Assembly: GCA_036276035.1 (NCBI GenBank)
Contig: DASUCM010000154.1
Location: 1-8,735, forward strand
Reading direction: 5' to 3'
DNA length: 8,735 nucleotides
From: JACDAF01 sp036276035
GTDB taxonomy: Bacteria > Chloroflexota > Limnocylindria > P2-11E
The notes below the pieces were generated by a model. The model did no database searches and was not told the DNA's origin. It was given only the letters and a program-made list of their open reading frames with translations. The stretch's first letter is position 1, and each line of letters begins with the position of its first letter. Of the stretch, positions 1-4,996 are shown in pieces. The position numbers and the translations under genes were made by a program.

Positions 1-47
1 ACCTCGCCGCGAACCTGCCCTTCCTGCGGCTCTACCTCGGCATTTGA
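1..47 (+). CDS. 3' end of an upstream gene (partial)
   Basis: An open frame enters from the window edge and stops at TGA 45-47, giving the C-terminal residues LAANLPFLRLYLGI. The next gene begins 15 nt later behind its own Shine-Dalgarno, which fits a co-directional transcription unit. Only 14 residues are visible, so neither family nor function can be named; the hydrophobic tail could be a membrane-proximal end. Confidence 0.45.
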   Translation, partial: LAANLPFLRLYLGI

Positions 48-62
48 TCGGAGGTCATCTCG

Positions 63-323
63 ATGGACGATCAGCGACGTACTGAGCACGGCCCCGCCGA
101 CCCGACGCGGAAGCTGCTGAAGGTGTTCGGCGTGAAGGTGACGGACTACGAGGCGAAGACGGACGAGCTGCTGCAGCGCAGCAGCGCGAACGACGCGGAC
201 CGGGTCGCCCTGCTGAACGAAGCGCTCGAGCTCACCGCGGACCTCGACCACTGGCTCCGCGAGGTGACCTCGCACGTGCTCGAGCGCCAGGAGCGTGTGC
301 TCACCCGTCTCCGGCAGGCCTAG
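63..323 (+). CDS. small helical hypothetical protein, 86 aa
   Basis: The start is ATG 63, supported by GGAGG at 50-54 with 8 nt spacing. The 86-residue product is hydrophilic and highly charged, with no signal peptide, membrane segment or cysteine. From about residue 17 (KLLKVFGVKVTDYEAK) to the end it reads as mostly alpha-helical: heptad-like leucines in the middle (VALLNEALELTADLDHWL) and a basic and acidic C-terminal helix ending in LTRLRQA. A small coiled-coil or helical-bundle protein is the only structural inference I can make. I do not recognise the family. It lies 15 nt after the preceding gene and is probably co-transcribed with it. Third-position GC is high, like the neighbouring genes. 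Confidence 0.7.
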   Translation: MDDQRRTEHGPADPTRKLLKVFGVKVTDYEAKTDELLQRSSANDADRVALLNEALELTADLDHWLREVTSHVLERQERVLTRLRQA

Positions 324-616
324 CGCAACGACTTCGTGTCGGCTGGGTGGCGCCTGAGCGACACCGCATGTGGTGGCACACGGAATGCGCCTACGGCACC
401 GCAATTGAATACGCGGGCTCCGAGACCAGCCACAGAGGCCGACACATCGCGGCTCACGCGATCGGCACGGGACCGTGATGGTCCATCCGGACTGGCGGGA
501 GAGCACAGCGGAAGAGGTCGCTTCACGAGAGCGACCTCTTCGCCTTTCGTTCGGGAACAACACGCGTGGCACGGGCATTGCGGGAGACCCCGCAGACCCG
601 CGAAATGGGAGGTCAC
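324..616 (+). other. non-coding stretch between the 86-aa gene and the CsbD-like gene
   Basis: Frames here lack convincing coding character and recognisable domains. The stretch holds a terminator-type hairpin (511-548), a smaller perfect hairpin in the csbD leader (TGCGGG 579-584 / CCCGCA 589-594, loop AGAC) and the csbD Shine-Dalgarno (607-612). I see no tRNA or convincing promoter box. Open frames crossing it (for example one beginning near 336) are arginine/serine-rich, as expected of GC-rich shadow frames. Confidence 0.5.
511..548 (+). terminator. probable intrinsic terminator
   Basis: A perfect 12-bp inverted repeat (GAAGAGGTCGCT 511-522, AGCGACCTCTTC 530-541) with a 7-nt loop is followed by GCCTTTCG. 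The T-run is short, so termination may be partial. The orientation fits + strand transcripts from the preceding gene, although the hairpin is nearly 190 nt past that gene's stop. It could instead be a processing or stabilising hairpin. Confidence 0.55.
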
Positions 617-814
617 ATGGACAAGGACGCAGAGAAGGACATCGTCGAGGGCAAGAAGAAGCAGGTCGAGGGCAAGGTCCAGCAGGAGGTCGGCAAGCTC
701 GGTGGCGACCCCGGCCGTGAGGCCGGCGGTTGGACCAAGGAGCAGCACGGCAAGGCCCAGGAGGGCGTCGGCGAGATCAAGGACTCCCTCGACGGGAAGA
801 ACGACGGCCGCTAG
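617..814 (+). CDS. CsbD-like stress-response protein, 65 aa
   Basis: The start ATG 617 has GGGAGG at 607-612 with a short 4-nt spacing. A longer in-frame start at 566 would have no ribosome site and would add a non-conserved arginine-rich head. The product is small, very hydrophilic, and rich in Lys, Glu, Gly and Gln, with the duplicated pattern typical of CsbD proteins: EGKKKQVEGKVQQEVGKL near residues 11-28 and HGKAQEGVGEIKDSL near 44-58. CsbD family members are cytoplasmic general-stress proteins, sigma-B controlled in Bacillus; their biochemical role is not established. The gene stands alone, with a hairpin in its leader and a strong terminator 20 nt after the stop, so it is probably monocistronic. 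Family call good, function unknown. Confidence 0.85.
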   Translation: MDKDAEKDIVEGKKKQVEGKVQQEVGKLGGDPGREAGGWTKEQHGKAQEGVGEIKDSLDGKNDGR

Positions 815-834
815 CACCGCGTAGCGGTCTGACG

Positions 835-867
835 AGAGGGGTGCCGTGAGGCACCCCTCTTATCTTT
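835..867 (+). terminator. intrinsic terminator of the CsbD-like gene
   Basis: A perfect 11-bp stem (AGAGGGGTGCC 835-845, GGCACCCCTCT 850-860) closes a GTGA tetraloop and is followed by TATCTTT. The stop codon of the CsbD-like gene is 20 nt upstream. The T-rich tail overlaps the proposed -10 box of the next gene, so one transcript ends essentially where the next begins. Confidence 0.9.
861..866 (+). promoter_or_regulatory. candidate -10 box (TATCTT) for leaderless HMA gene
   Basis: TATCTT lies exactly 6 nt before ATG 873, which has no Shine-Dalgarno. That places the expected transcription start on the A of the start codon. The same TANNNT-N6-start arrangement occurs at 1561-1573 and 8119-8131. 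No -35 hexamer is apparent, because that position lies inside the terminator stem. This is inferred from spacing only. Confidence 0.45.
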
Positions 868-872
868 GTGCG

Positions 873-1184
873 ATGAAGCTCGTGCTTGCGGCGGCACTCG
901 TGCTCGGTGGCGGATGCGCTGCGTCGCATCCCGGCCACCTCGGTGAGCCGAGCCCTGCCCGCGTCGTGTCACAGGGCTCGGCGCAGCTCACGTTGGAGGT
1001 CCAGGAGCTCATATGAAGCACCTGCGCGTCACAGGTCGTGACGAATGCCCGGCGCATCAGGGGCGTGACCGCGGTTGACGTCGATCAGTCCACCGCCACG
1101 CTCACCCTCCGCTTCGATCCCGCGCAGACCGACGAGCACGCCGTCGCGGCCGCCGTCCAGCAGATCCTCGATCGACTGGAGTAG
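873..1184 (+). CDS. putative selenoprotein: secreted HMA (MerP-like) metal-binding protein, Sec48, 103 aa
   Basis: Read from ATG 873, the frame has a TGA at 1014-1016 (codon 48) and then stays open in the same frame to TAG 1182-1184. Residues 1-15 (MKLVLAAALVLGGGC) form a short signal sequence; Cys15 may be a non-canonical lipobox cysteine. Residues 38-103 match a heavy-metal-associated domain: beta strand LTLEV, metal loop ELI-U-STC, helix, then GVTAVDVD (64-71), strand ATLTLRF and a final helix. In the family motif MxCxxC the TGA takes the first Cys and Cys51 the second, giving UxxC. Of the 55 codons after the TGA, 48 end in G or C, so coding character continues. A SECIS-like hairpin starts 10 nt after the TGA. 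Expected role: thiol/selenol metal binding or redox outside the cytoplasm. The alternatives are a nonsense-mutated pseudogene or a sequencing error in a TGC codon. Confidence 0.75.
1027..1043 (+). promoter_or_regulatory. candidate bacterial SECIS hairpin
   Basis: CGTCAC (1027-1032) pairs perfectly with GTGACG (1038-1043) around the 5-nt loop AGGTC (1033-1037). The stem begins 10 nt after TGA 1014-1016, and 16 nt separate the TGA from the loop. As I recall the family rules, bacterial SECIS elements sit within the coding sequence just after UGA, with a G in the first two loop positions and the loop about 16-37 nt downstream. The E. coli fdhF element carries GGUC in its loop. All these are met here. 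A possible outer pairing is GCA 1018-1020 with TGC 1046-1048. SelB would bind this hairpin to deliver Sec-tRNA. Confidence 0.65.
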
Positions 1185-1185
1185 C

Positions 1186-1539
1186 GTGCGCCGCCGGCTC
1201 GTCCGGCACCACGCGGATCCGCTCGGCCATCTCGTCGGCCTGCTCTCCGGAGCGCGGCCGCGATTCCGCGACGGCGTCTTCGTCTACGTGTCCGACCGCG
1301 GCCTCTCCCGGCGGGTGCTCTCGAGGCGCGGCTACGCGGCGATCACCTTCGGCCACGTGATCGTGTCATCCCACGAGCTCGACCCCGCGCTCCTCCGTCA
1401 CGAGCGGCGCCACGTCGGGCAGTACGAGCGCATCGGCCTCGCCTTCCTGCCGCTGTACCTCCGGCTCTACCGGCGTCACGGCTACGCGAAGCACCCGCTC
1501 GAGCAGGACGCCGCTGAGGTCGCGCGCCTCTTCGACTGA
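1186..1539 (+). CDS. small HExxH zincin-like protein, 117 aa, uncharacterised
   Basis: GTG 1186 is chosen because GGAG at 1178-1181 lies 4 nt upstream and the codon is one base past the stop of the preceding gene. An in-frame ATG at 1075 would overlap that gene and add a Ser/Pro/Arg-rich non-conserved head. The product carries HERRH at residues 72-76, matching the HExxH zinc-metallopeptidase signature. E106 in HPLEQDA is a possible third ligand, as in gluzincins. The flanking segments (AITFGHVIVSS before, VGQYERIGLAFLPLYLRLYRR after) resemble minimal, often unannotated zincin-like bacterial proteins. There is no signal peptide; the aromatic/leucine helix at 85-95 may be membrane-associated. 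Proteolysis is inferred from the motif alone. The tight spacing implies translational coupling to the HMA protein. Confidence 0.75.
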   Translation: MRRRLVRHHADPLGHLVGLLSGARPRFRDGVFVYVSDRGLSRRVLSRRGYAAITFGHVIVSSHELDPALLRHERRHVGQYERIGLAFLPLYLRLYRRHGYAKHPLEQDAAEVARLFD

Positions 1540-1560
1540 GCAGGGGAGCGGCCGACTCGG

Positions 1561-1566
1561 TACGCT
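1561..1566 (+). promoter_or_regulatory. candidate -10 box (TACGCT) for leaderless lpdA
   Basis: TACGCT is separated from GTG 1573 by exactly 6 nt, and no Shine-Dalgarno occurs at usable distance (the nearest purine run, GGGGAG, is more than 20 nt away). This suggests transcription starts at the GTG itself, so lpdA may have its own promoter despite the 33-nt gap from the preceding gene. No -35 element is evident. Confidence 0.4.
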
Positions 1567-1572
1567 CGCACC

Positions 1573-2973
1573 GTGGCCGACCAGTACGACATCGCGATCC
1601 TCGGCGGCGGCCCGGGCGGCTACGTGGCGGCCCTCTACGCCGGGCTGAAGGGCGCGAAGGTCGCGCTCGTCGAGCGCGACCGGGTGGGCGGGACCTGCGT
1701 CACCGTCGGCTGCATCCCGTCGAAGGCGCTCCTCGACTCCAGCCACGCCTTCTGGTCGGCGACGCACAGCACGGATCACGGGATCACCGTCGAGAACGCG
1801 CGGTTCGACATGTCGAAGGCGGTCGCACGCAAGGACAAGGTCGTTGCGCAGCTCGTGGGCGGCGTCGAGGCGCTCCTGAAGGGCCGCAAGGTCGAGCTCA
1901 TCACCGCGGAGGGCACGCTCGTCTCCCCGACAGAGCTGAAGCTGAAGGGCAAGGACGGCGAGCGCGCGATCTCGGCGAAGAGCGTCATCGTCGCGACCGG
2001 ATCGAAGGTCGGCATGCCTCCGGTGAAGGGGCTCGCCGAGTCGAAGCCGCTCGACAACGTCGGTGCGCTCGCGCTGAAAGATGTGCCGAAGCGCCTCGTC
2101 GTCATCGGCGGCGGCGTCATCGGCCTCGAGCTCGGCACGTTCTTCGCGGAGGTCGGCTCGAAGGTGACGGTCCTCGAGATGCTGCCGCAGGCGCTCGCGT
2201 TCGCGGATCCCGAGCTCGTCCGCGCGCTCGTGAGGTCGCTCGAGACGAAGGGCGTGACGGTGCGCACCGGCGCGAAGGTGACCGAGGTGAAGCGCTCCGG
2301 GAAGGCCGTGACCGTCGTCGCCGAGATCGAGGGCAAGAGCGAGTCGTTCGAGGCCGACGAGGTCCTGCTCGGCGCGGGACGCGTCGCGAACCTCTCGGGC
2401 GTCGAGCAGGCGGGCTTCGCGACGACGCGGCTCGGGATCACGGTGGACGCGCAGATGCGCACGAGCGTGAAGGGCGTCTACGCCATCGGCGACTGCATCG
2501 GGGACGAGCGCTCGCCGAAGCTCGCGCACGTCGCGTCGATGCAGGGCGAGGTCGCGGTCGACGCGATCCTCGGCGAGAAGGACGCGGCGATGGATTACGA
2601 GGTGGTGCCGAACGTCGTCTACACCCACCCGGAGCTCTCGCAGGTCGGCCTTACCGAAGCGCAGGCGAAGGAGCGGCACAAGGACGCGAAGGTCGCGCGG
2701 TTCAATTACCGCGGCTCCGGCCGCGCGCTCGCGCTCGGCGACGCGGACGGGCTCGTGAAGATCGTCACCGCGGGTCCGGAGCAGCGGATCGTCGGCGTCG
2801 GGATCCTCGGCCCGCAGGCCTCCGAGGTGATCGCGACCGCGGCGCTCGCGATGCGCCTCGAGGCGACGGTCTACGACATCGTGCACACGATCACGGCGCA
2901 CCCGACCCTCGCGGAGGCGTTCCGGGAGGCCGCCCTCTCGGCAGCGGGCACGCCGATCCACTCGGCGAGATGA
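1573..2973 (+). CDS. lpdA: dihydrolipoamide dehydrogenase (E3), 466 aa
   Basis: This flavoprotein disulfide reductase reoxidises dihydrolipoyl groups of 2-oxoacid dehydrogenase complexes or the glycine cleavage system, using FAD and NAD+. In order: FAD-binding GGGPGG (residues 11-16), redox-active disulfide C42/C47 in GGTCVTVGCIPSK, NAD-binding IGGGVIGLELG near 177-187, FAD-contacting YAIGDC near 305, and the dimerisation domain with the catalytic pair H443/E448 in HPTLAE. Full length matches the family. The canonical Asn between the cysteines (CLNVGC) is Thr44. There is no C-terminal Cys pair and His443 is kept, so it is not mercuric reductase. Start is GTG 1573, apparently leaderless. No E1 or E2 genes are adjacent, so this is an orphan E3 and its partner complex cannot be told from the window. 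Confidence 0.95.
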   Translation: MADQYDIAILGGGPGGYVAALYAGLKGAKVALVERDRVGGTCVTVGCIPSKALLDSSHAFWSATHSTDHGITVENARFDMSKAVARKDKVVAQLVGGVEALLKGRKVELITAEGTLVSPTELKLKGKDGERAISAKSVIVATGSKVGMPPVKGLAESKPLDNVGALALKDVPKRLVVIGGGVIGLELGTFFAEVGSKVTVLEMLPQALAFADPELVRALVRSLETKGVTVRTGAKVTEVKRSGKAVTVVAEIEGKSESFEADEVLLGAGRVANLSGVEQAGFATTRLGITVDAQMRTSVKGVYAIGDCIGDERSPKLAHVASMQGEVAVDAILGEKDAAMDYEVVPNVVYTHPELSQVGLTEAQAKERHKDAKVARFNYRGSGRALALGDADGLVKIVTAGPEQRIVGVGILGPQASEVIATAALAMRLEATVYDIVHTITAHPTLAEAFREAALSAAGTPIHSAR

Positions 2974-2987
2974 GTCCCGCGCCGAGG

Positions 2988-2993
2988 TAGAGT
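2988..2993 (+). promoter_or_regulatory. weak candidate -10 box (TAGAGT) before the CorC-like gene
   Basis: TAGAGT lies 15 nt after the lpdA stop and just upstream of where protein homology begins (about 2998-3001). It resembles the TANNNT boxes ahead of the leaderless starts in this window, but no canonical start codon lies at the expected distance, so the assignment is tentative. Confidence 0.25.
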
Positions 2994-3060
2994 AGGCGTC
3001 ACGGATACCGGCCTCGGGCTCGTCATCGCGCTGCTGCTCGTCGTCGCGAACGGATTCTTT

Positions 3061-4299
3061 GTGGCGGCCGAGTTCGCGATGGTCAAGGTCCGCGAGACCC
3101 AGCTCAGCCCGCTCGTCGCGCGGAGCGGACGTGCGCGGATGGCCTCGTACATCACGCATCATCTCGACGCCTATCTCGCTGCGTGCCAGGTCGGCATCAC
3201 GCTCTCGTCGCTCGCGCTGGGCTGGCTCGGCGAGCCGGCGATCGCCGCGCTCCTCGAGCCTCCACTTCATCTCGTCGTCGGTACCTTCGCTCCCGCGGCC
3301 TCCCACGCGGTCGCGATCGCGATCGCATTCGCTCTCATTTCGGGGCTGCACATCGTGCTCGGAGAGCTCGCGCCGAAGTCGGTCGCGATCCAGCGCGCGC
3401 TCCCCACCGCGCTCTGGACCGCGTACCCGCTCCACGTCTTCTACCGCGTCATGTATCCGTTCATCCACGGCCTGAACGCGGTCGGCAATGCCGTCGTGGG
3501 CCTCATGGGGCTTCGTCCCGCGACCGAGAGCGAGCGCGCGCATTCTCCCGAGGAGCTGGCACTGCTGGTGGACGAGGCCGGCCAGGCCGGGATCATCGAG
3601 CCCGCGGAGCGCGACGTGGCGCGGAGGGCGCTCTCGTTCGGGGACCGCAGCATTCGCAGCGTGATGATCCCGCGGACCGAGGTCGTGAGCATTCCCGACA
3701 GCGCGACGATCGCGGACATCCTCGCGGTCAGCGCGGCGCGGCCCTTCACGCGCCTGCCCGTGCACCGCGGCGACGGGCGCGAGATCGTTGGCGTCGTCCA
3801 TGTCCGCGACCTGGTCCATGCGCAGTCACGCACGACGACCGCCGCGGCGCTGATGCGACCGGTCGCGATCTTCCCGGAGACCTCCGACCTCATCGACGCG
3901 CTCGAGGTGTTCCGGCGCGACAAGGTGCACCTTGGCGTCGTCGTGGATGAGTACGGAGACAGCGCGGGGATCGTGTCGCTCGGCGCCATCGTCGAGCAGC
4001 TGCTCGGGATCGGCGAGGAGTTCGAGCCGGCCGCGCCCGGTTTCGTGCAGCAGCCCGACGGGTCGCTCACGGCGGACGGGATGACGCGTCTCGACGCGCT
4101 GCGCGAGCATCTCGGTGCGGAGCTCGAAGACCAGAGTGCCGAGACAGTTGCGGGGTTCGTATTCAACCGGCTCGGCCGCGTCGCGCAGGTCGGCGACGTC
4201 ATCGAGGCGGACGGCGTGTCATTCGAGGTCCTCGCCCTGGATGGCCGGCGCATCGACCGCGTGCGCGTGACGCGCCGGCTCCCGGTCGCGAACGTTTGA
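3061..4299 (+). CDS. CorC/HlyC-CNNM family membrane protein (DUF21 + CBS pair), at least 412 aa
   Basis: From the canonical GTG 3061 the product has a DUF21 transmembrane region (about residues 1-150; helices around VGITLSSLALGWL, AVAIAIAFALISGLHIVL and the VMYPFIHGLNAVG stretch). Two CBS domains follow (MIPRT at 202-206 starts the first; DEYGD at 296-300 lies in the second), then a CorC_HlyC transporter-associated domain (about 325-405). This architecture is shared with Mg2+/Co2+ efflux and CNNM/CorB-type proteins; adenine nucleotides usually bind the CBS pair. The substrate is not determinable here. The frame is open upstream to the lpdA stop and encodes TDTGLGLVIALLLVVANGFF, which completes transmembrane helix 1, so translation probably begins near 2998-3001 at a non-standard codon (GTC or ACG), or the start was altered. 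The gene lies 24-87 nt after lpdA. Confidence 0.9.
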   Translation: MAAEFAMVKVRETQLSPLVARSGRARMASYITHHLDAYLAACQVGITLSSLALGWLGEPAIAALLEPPLHLVVGTFAPAASHAVAIAIAFALISGLHIVLGELAPKSVAIQRALPTALWTAYPLHVFYRVMYPFIHGLNAVGNAVVGLMGLRPATESERAHSPEELALLVDEAGQAGIIEPAERDVARRALSFGDRSIRSVMIPRTEVVSIPDSATIADILAVSAARPFTRLPVHRGDGREIVGVVHVRDLVHAQSRTTTAAALMRPVAIFPETSDLIDALEVFRRDKVHLGVVVDEYGDSAGIVSLGAIVEQLLGIGEEFEPAAPGFVQQPDGSLTADGMTRLDALREHLGAELEDQSAETVAGFVFNRLGRVAQVGDVIEADGVSFEVLALDGRRIDRVRVTRRLPVANV

Positions 4300-4367
4300 T
4301 CCTGGTCCGTCCGGACGCGCGGGCGGGACGCGGTAGGACGAAGGCCGTTCTCTAGACTTCTCCCTAC

Positions 4368-4441
4368 GGGCCGTTAGCTCAGTGGATAGAGCAGCGCTCT
4401 TCTAAAGCGAAGGTTCGTGAGTTCGAATCTCACACGGCCCG
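4368..4441 (+). tRNA. tRNA-Arg (anticodon TCT)
   Basis: A cloverleaf can be folded: acceptor GGGCCGT (4368-4374) with ACGGCCC (4434-4440), 7 perfect pairs; D stem GCTC/GAGC (4377-4380, 4389-4392); anticodon stem GCGCT/AGCGA (4394-4398, 4406-4410) with loop CTTCTAA and anticodon TCT at 4401-4403; 6-nt variable region; T stem GTGAG/CTCAC with loop TTCGAAT. G4441 would be the discriminator, and CCA is not encoded. Anticodon TCT reads AGA/AGG, rare codons in this GC-rich genome. The outermost anticodon-stem pair is a G-A mismatch. TAGACT at 4353-4358 may be the -10 box. The 3' end is 4 nt from the convergent lipoprotein stop. Confidence 0.92.
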
Positions 4442-4445
4442 CCCG

Positions 4446-4622
4446 CTAGTAGCCGTCGTCGTAGCCGCGCGGCGTCGAGGACGAGGCCGGCGTCGCCTGC
4501 GGGGCCGGGGTCACCTGCGTCTGCTGGAGCTGTGCCGGCCCGGGCTGGCCGGGAGACGCGGCCCCGCCGCAGGCCGCGAGCGCCAGCGCGCACCCGATCG
4601 CCGCGATGAGGAGCGTCCGCAT
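4446..4622 (-). CDS. small proline/glutamine/threonine-rich lipoprotein, 58 aa
   Basis: On the minus strand, ATG at 4622 has AGGAGG 8 nt upstream; a GTG three codons earlier lies directly against that same site, so ATG is preferred. Residues 1-18 are a signal peptide with lipobox ALAAC (MRTLLIAAIGCALALAAC), predicting cleavage before Cys18 and lipidation. The mature part is about 40 residues of low-complexity Pro, Gln, Ala, Thr and Ser ending in RGYDDGY, likely an unstructured surface tail. No family is recognised and no function can be assigned. It diverges from the four-cysteine membrane protein across 47 nt and converges on the tRNA-Arg gene, whose 3' end is 4 nt from its stop. Confidence 0.7.
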   Translation of the reverse strand: MRTLLIAAIGCALALAACGGAASPGQPGPAQLQQTQVTPAPQATPASSSTPRGYDDGY

Positions 4623-4669
4623 GGCGCTCACCTCCTGATACCGTCCATACGGACGAAGGAGGCCGGCGG

Positions 4670-4960
4670 ATGGGCATGTTCCTGGTGGTCACGCTCGTGG
4701 TGGTCCTGGCCCTCCTCGGCGTCGCGTTCGCGCTCGTCGTCATCCGCAACGCCGGACGGCCGCGCCCGGCGCTGCCGCTGAACTGCGGCGACTGCGTCTT
4801 CATGCTGCCTCGCGCGAAGGTGTACCGGCGCGAGACGATCGAGGACGAGGACGGCCTCATCCACTATCTGTGTCAGCAGCGCTGGATCGAGGTCACCCCG
4901 GTCTCGCCCCGTTGCGCGCTCGGACGCAGCAAGACGCGCACGACGACGCAGCCCGCCTAG
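4670..4960 (+). CDS. membrane-anchored four-cysteine protein, 96 aa, uncharacterised
   Basis: ATG 4670 is preceded by AAGGAGG (4656-4662) with 7 nt spacing, an excellent site. Residues 3-25 form one hydrophobic helix (FLVVTLVVVLALLGVAFALVV), followed by the basic stretch RNAGRPRP, so the C-terminal part should be cytoplasmic if the positive-inside rule holds. The soluble part has four cysteines: C39 and C42 (NCGDC), C68 (YLCQQ) and C82 (SPRCALG), a spacing that could bind zinc or a similar metal. The tail is basic and Thr-rich. I do not recognise a family. It is divergent to the small lipoprotein and separated from the following peptidase gene by 36 nt. Confidence 0.75.
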   Translation: MGMFLVVTLVVVLALLGVAFALVVIRNAGRPRPALPLNCGDCVFMLPRAKVYRRETIEDEDGLIHYLCQQRWIEVTPVSPRCALGRSKTRTTTQPA

Positions 4961-4982
4961 CAGCCCGTCCCGCGCGCGCCAC

Positions 4983-4988
4983 TAACAT
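4983..4988 (+). promoter_or_regulatory. candidate -10 box (TAACAT) before the M20 peptidase
   Basis: TAACAT ends 8 nt before GTG 4997, which has no Shine-Dalgarno. It suggests a leaderless or near-leaderless transcript, but the spacing is 2 nt longer than at the three cleaner examples in this window. Confidence 0.3.
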
Positions 4989-4996
4989 CCGCGTTC

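Noticed and set aside
336..824. Plus-strand frame of 162 codons overlapping the CsbD-like gene
   Set aside because: Arg/Ser/Thr-rich low-complexity composition, no ribosome site, and it overlaps the recognised CsbD-like frame.
873..1016. A stand-alone 47-residue protein ending at TGA 1014
   Set aside because: The HMA domain would be cut in the middle of its metal loop, while the same frame continues with matching domain sequence and coding composition to TAG 1182. A truncated product is the less likely reading.
1014..1016. Genetic code with UGA reassigned to an amino acid
   Set aside because: The HExxH, lpdA, CorC-like and M20 genes all end in TGA at positions expected for their families, so TGA is a normal stop in this genome.
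873..1184. Frameshift explanation for the broken HMA gene
   Set aside because: Both halves are in the same frame (codon 48 TGA, codon 104 TAG), so no insertion or deletion is needed.
1573..2973. Mercuric reductase (MerA) in a mercury operon with the MerP-like protein
   Set aside because: The flavoprotein keeps the catalytic His-Glu pair of lipoamide dehydrogenase and lacks the C-terminal vicinal cysteines of MerA. No merT or merR is seen.
1366..3819. Very long minus-strand open frame (817 codons) and similar minus-strand frames at 4982-6310 and 6174-7796
   Set aside because: They are antisense shadows of lpdA/CorC-like, M20 and MFS genes. They are rich in Arg, Asp, Glu and His with no domain, as expected opposite GC-rich genes.
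4368..4450. tRNA as an integration site for a mobile element
   Set aside because: No integrase, no direct repeat of the tRNA 3' end and no change in composition is visible downstream.
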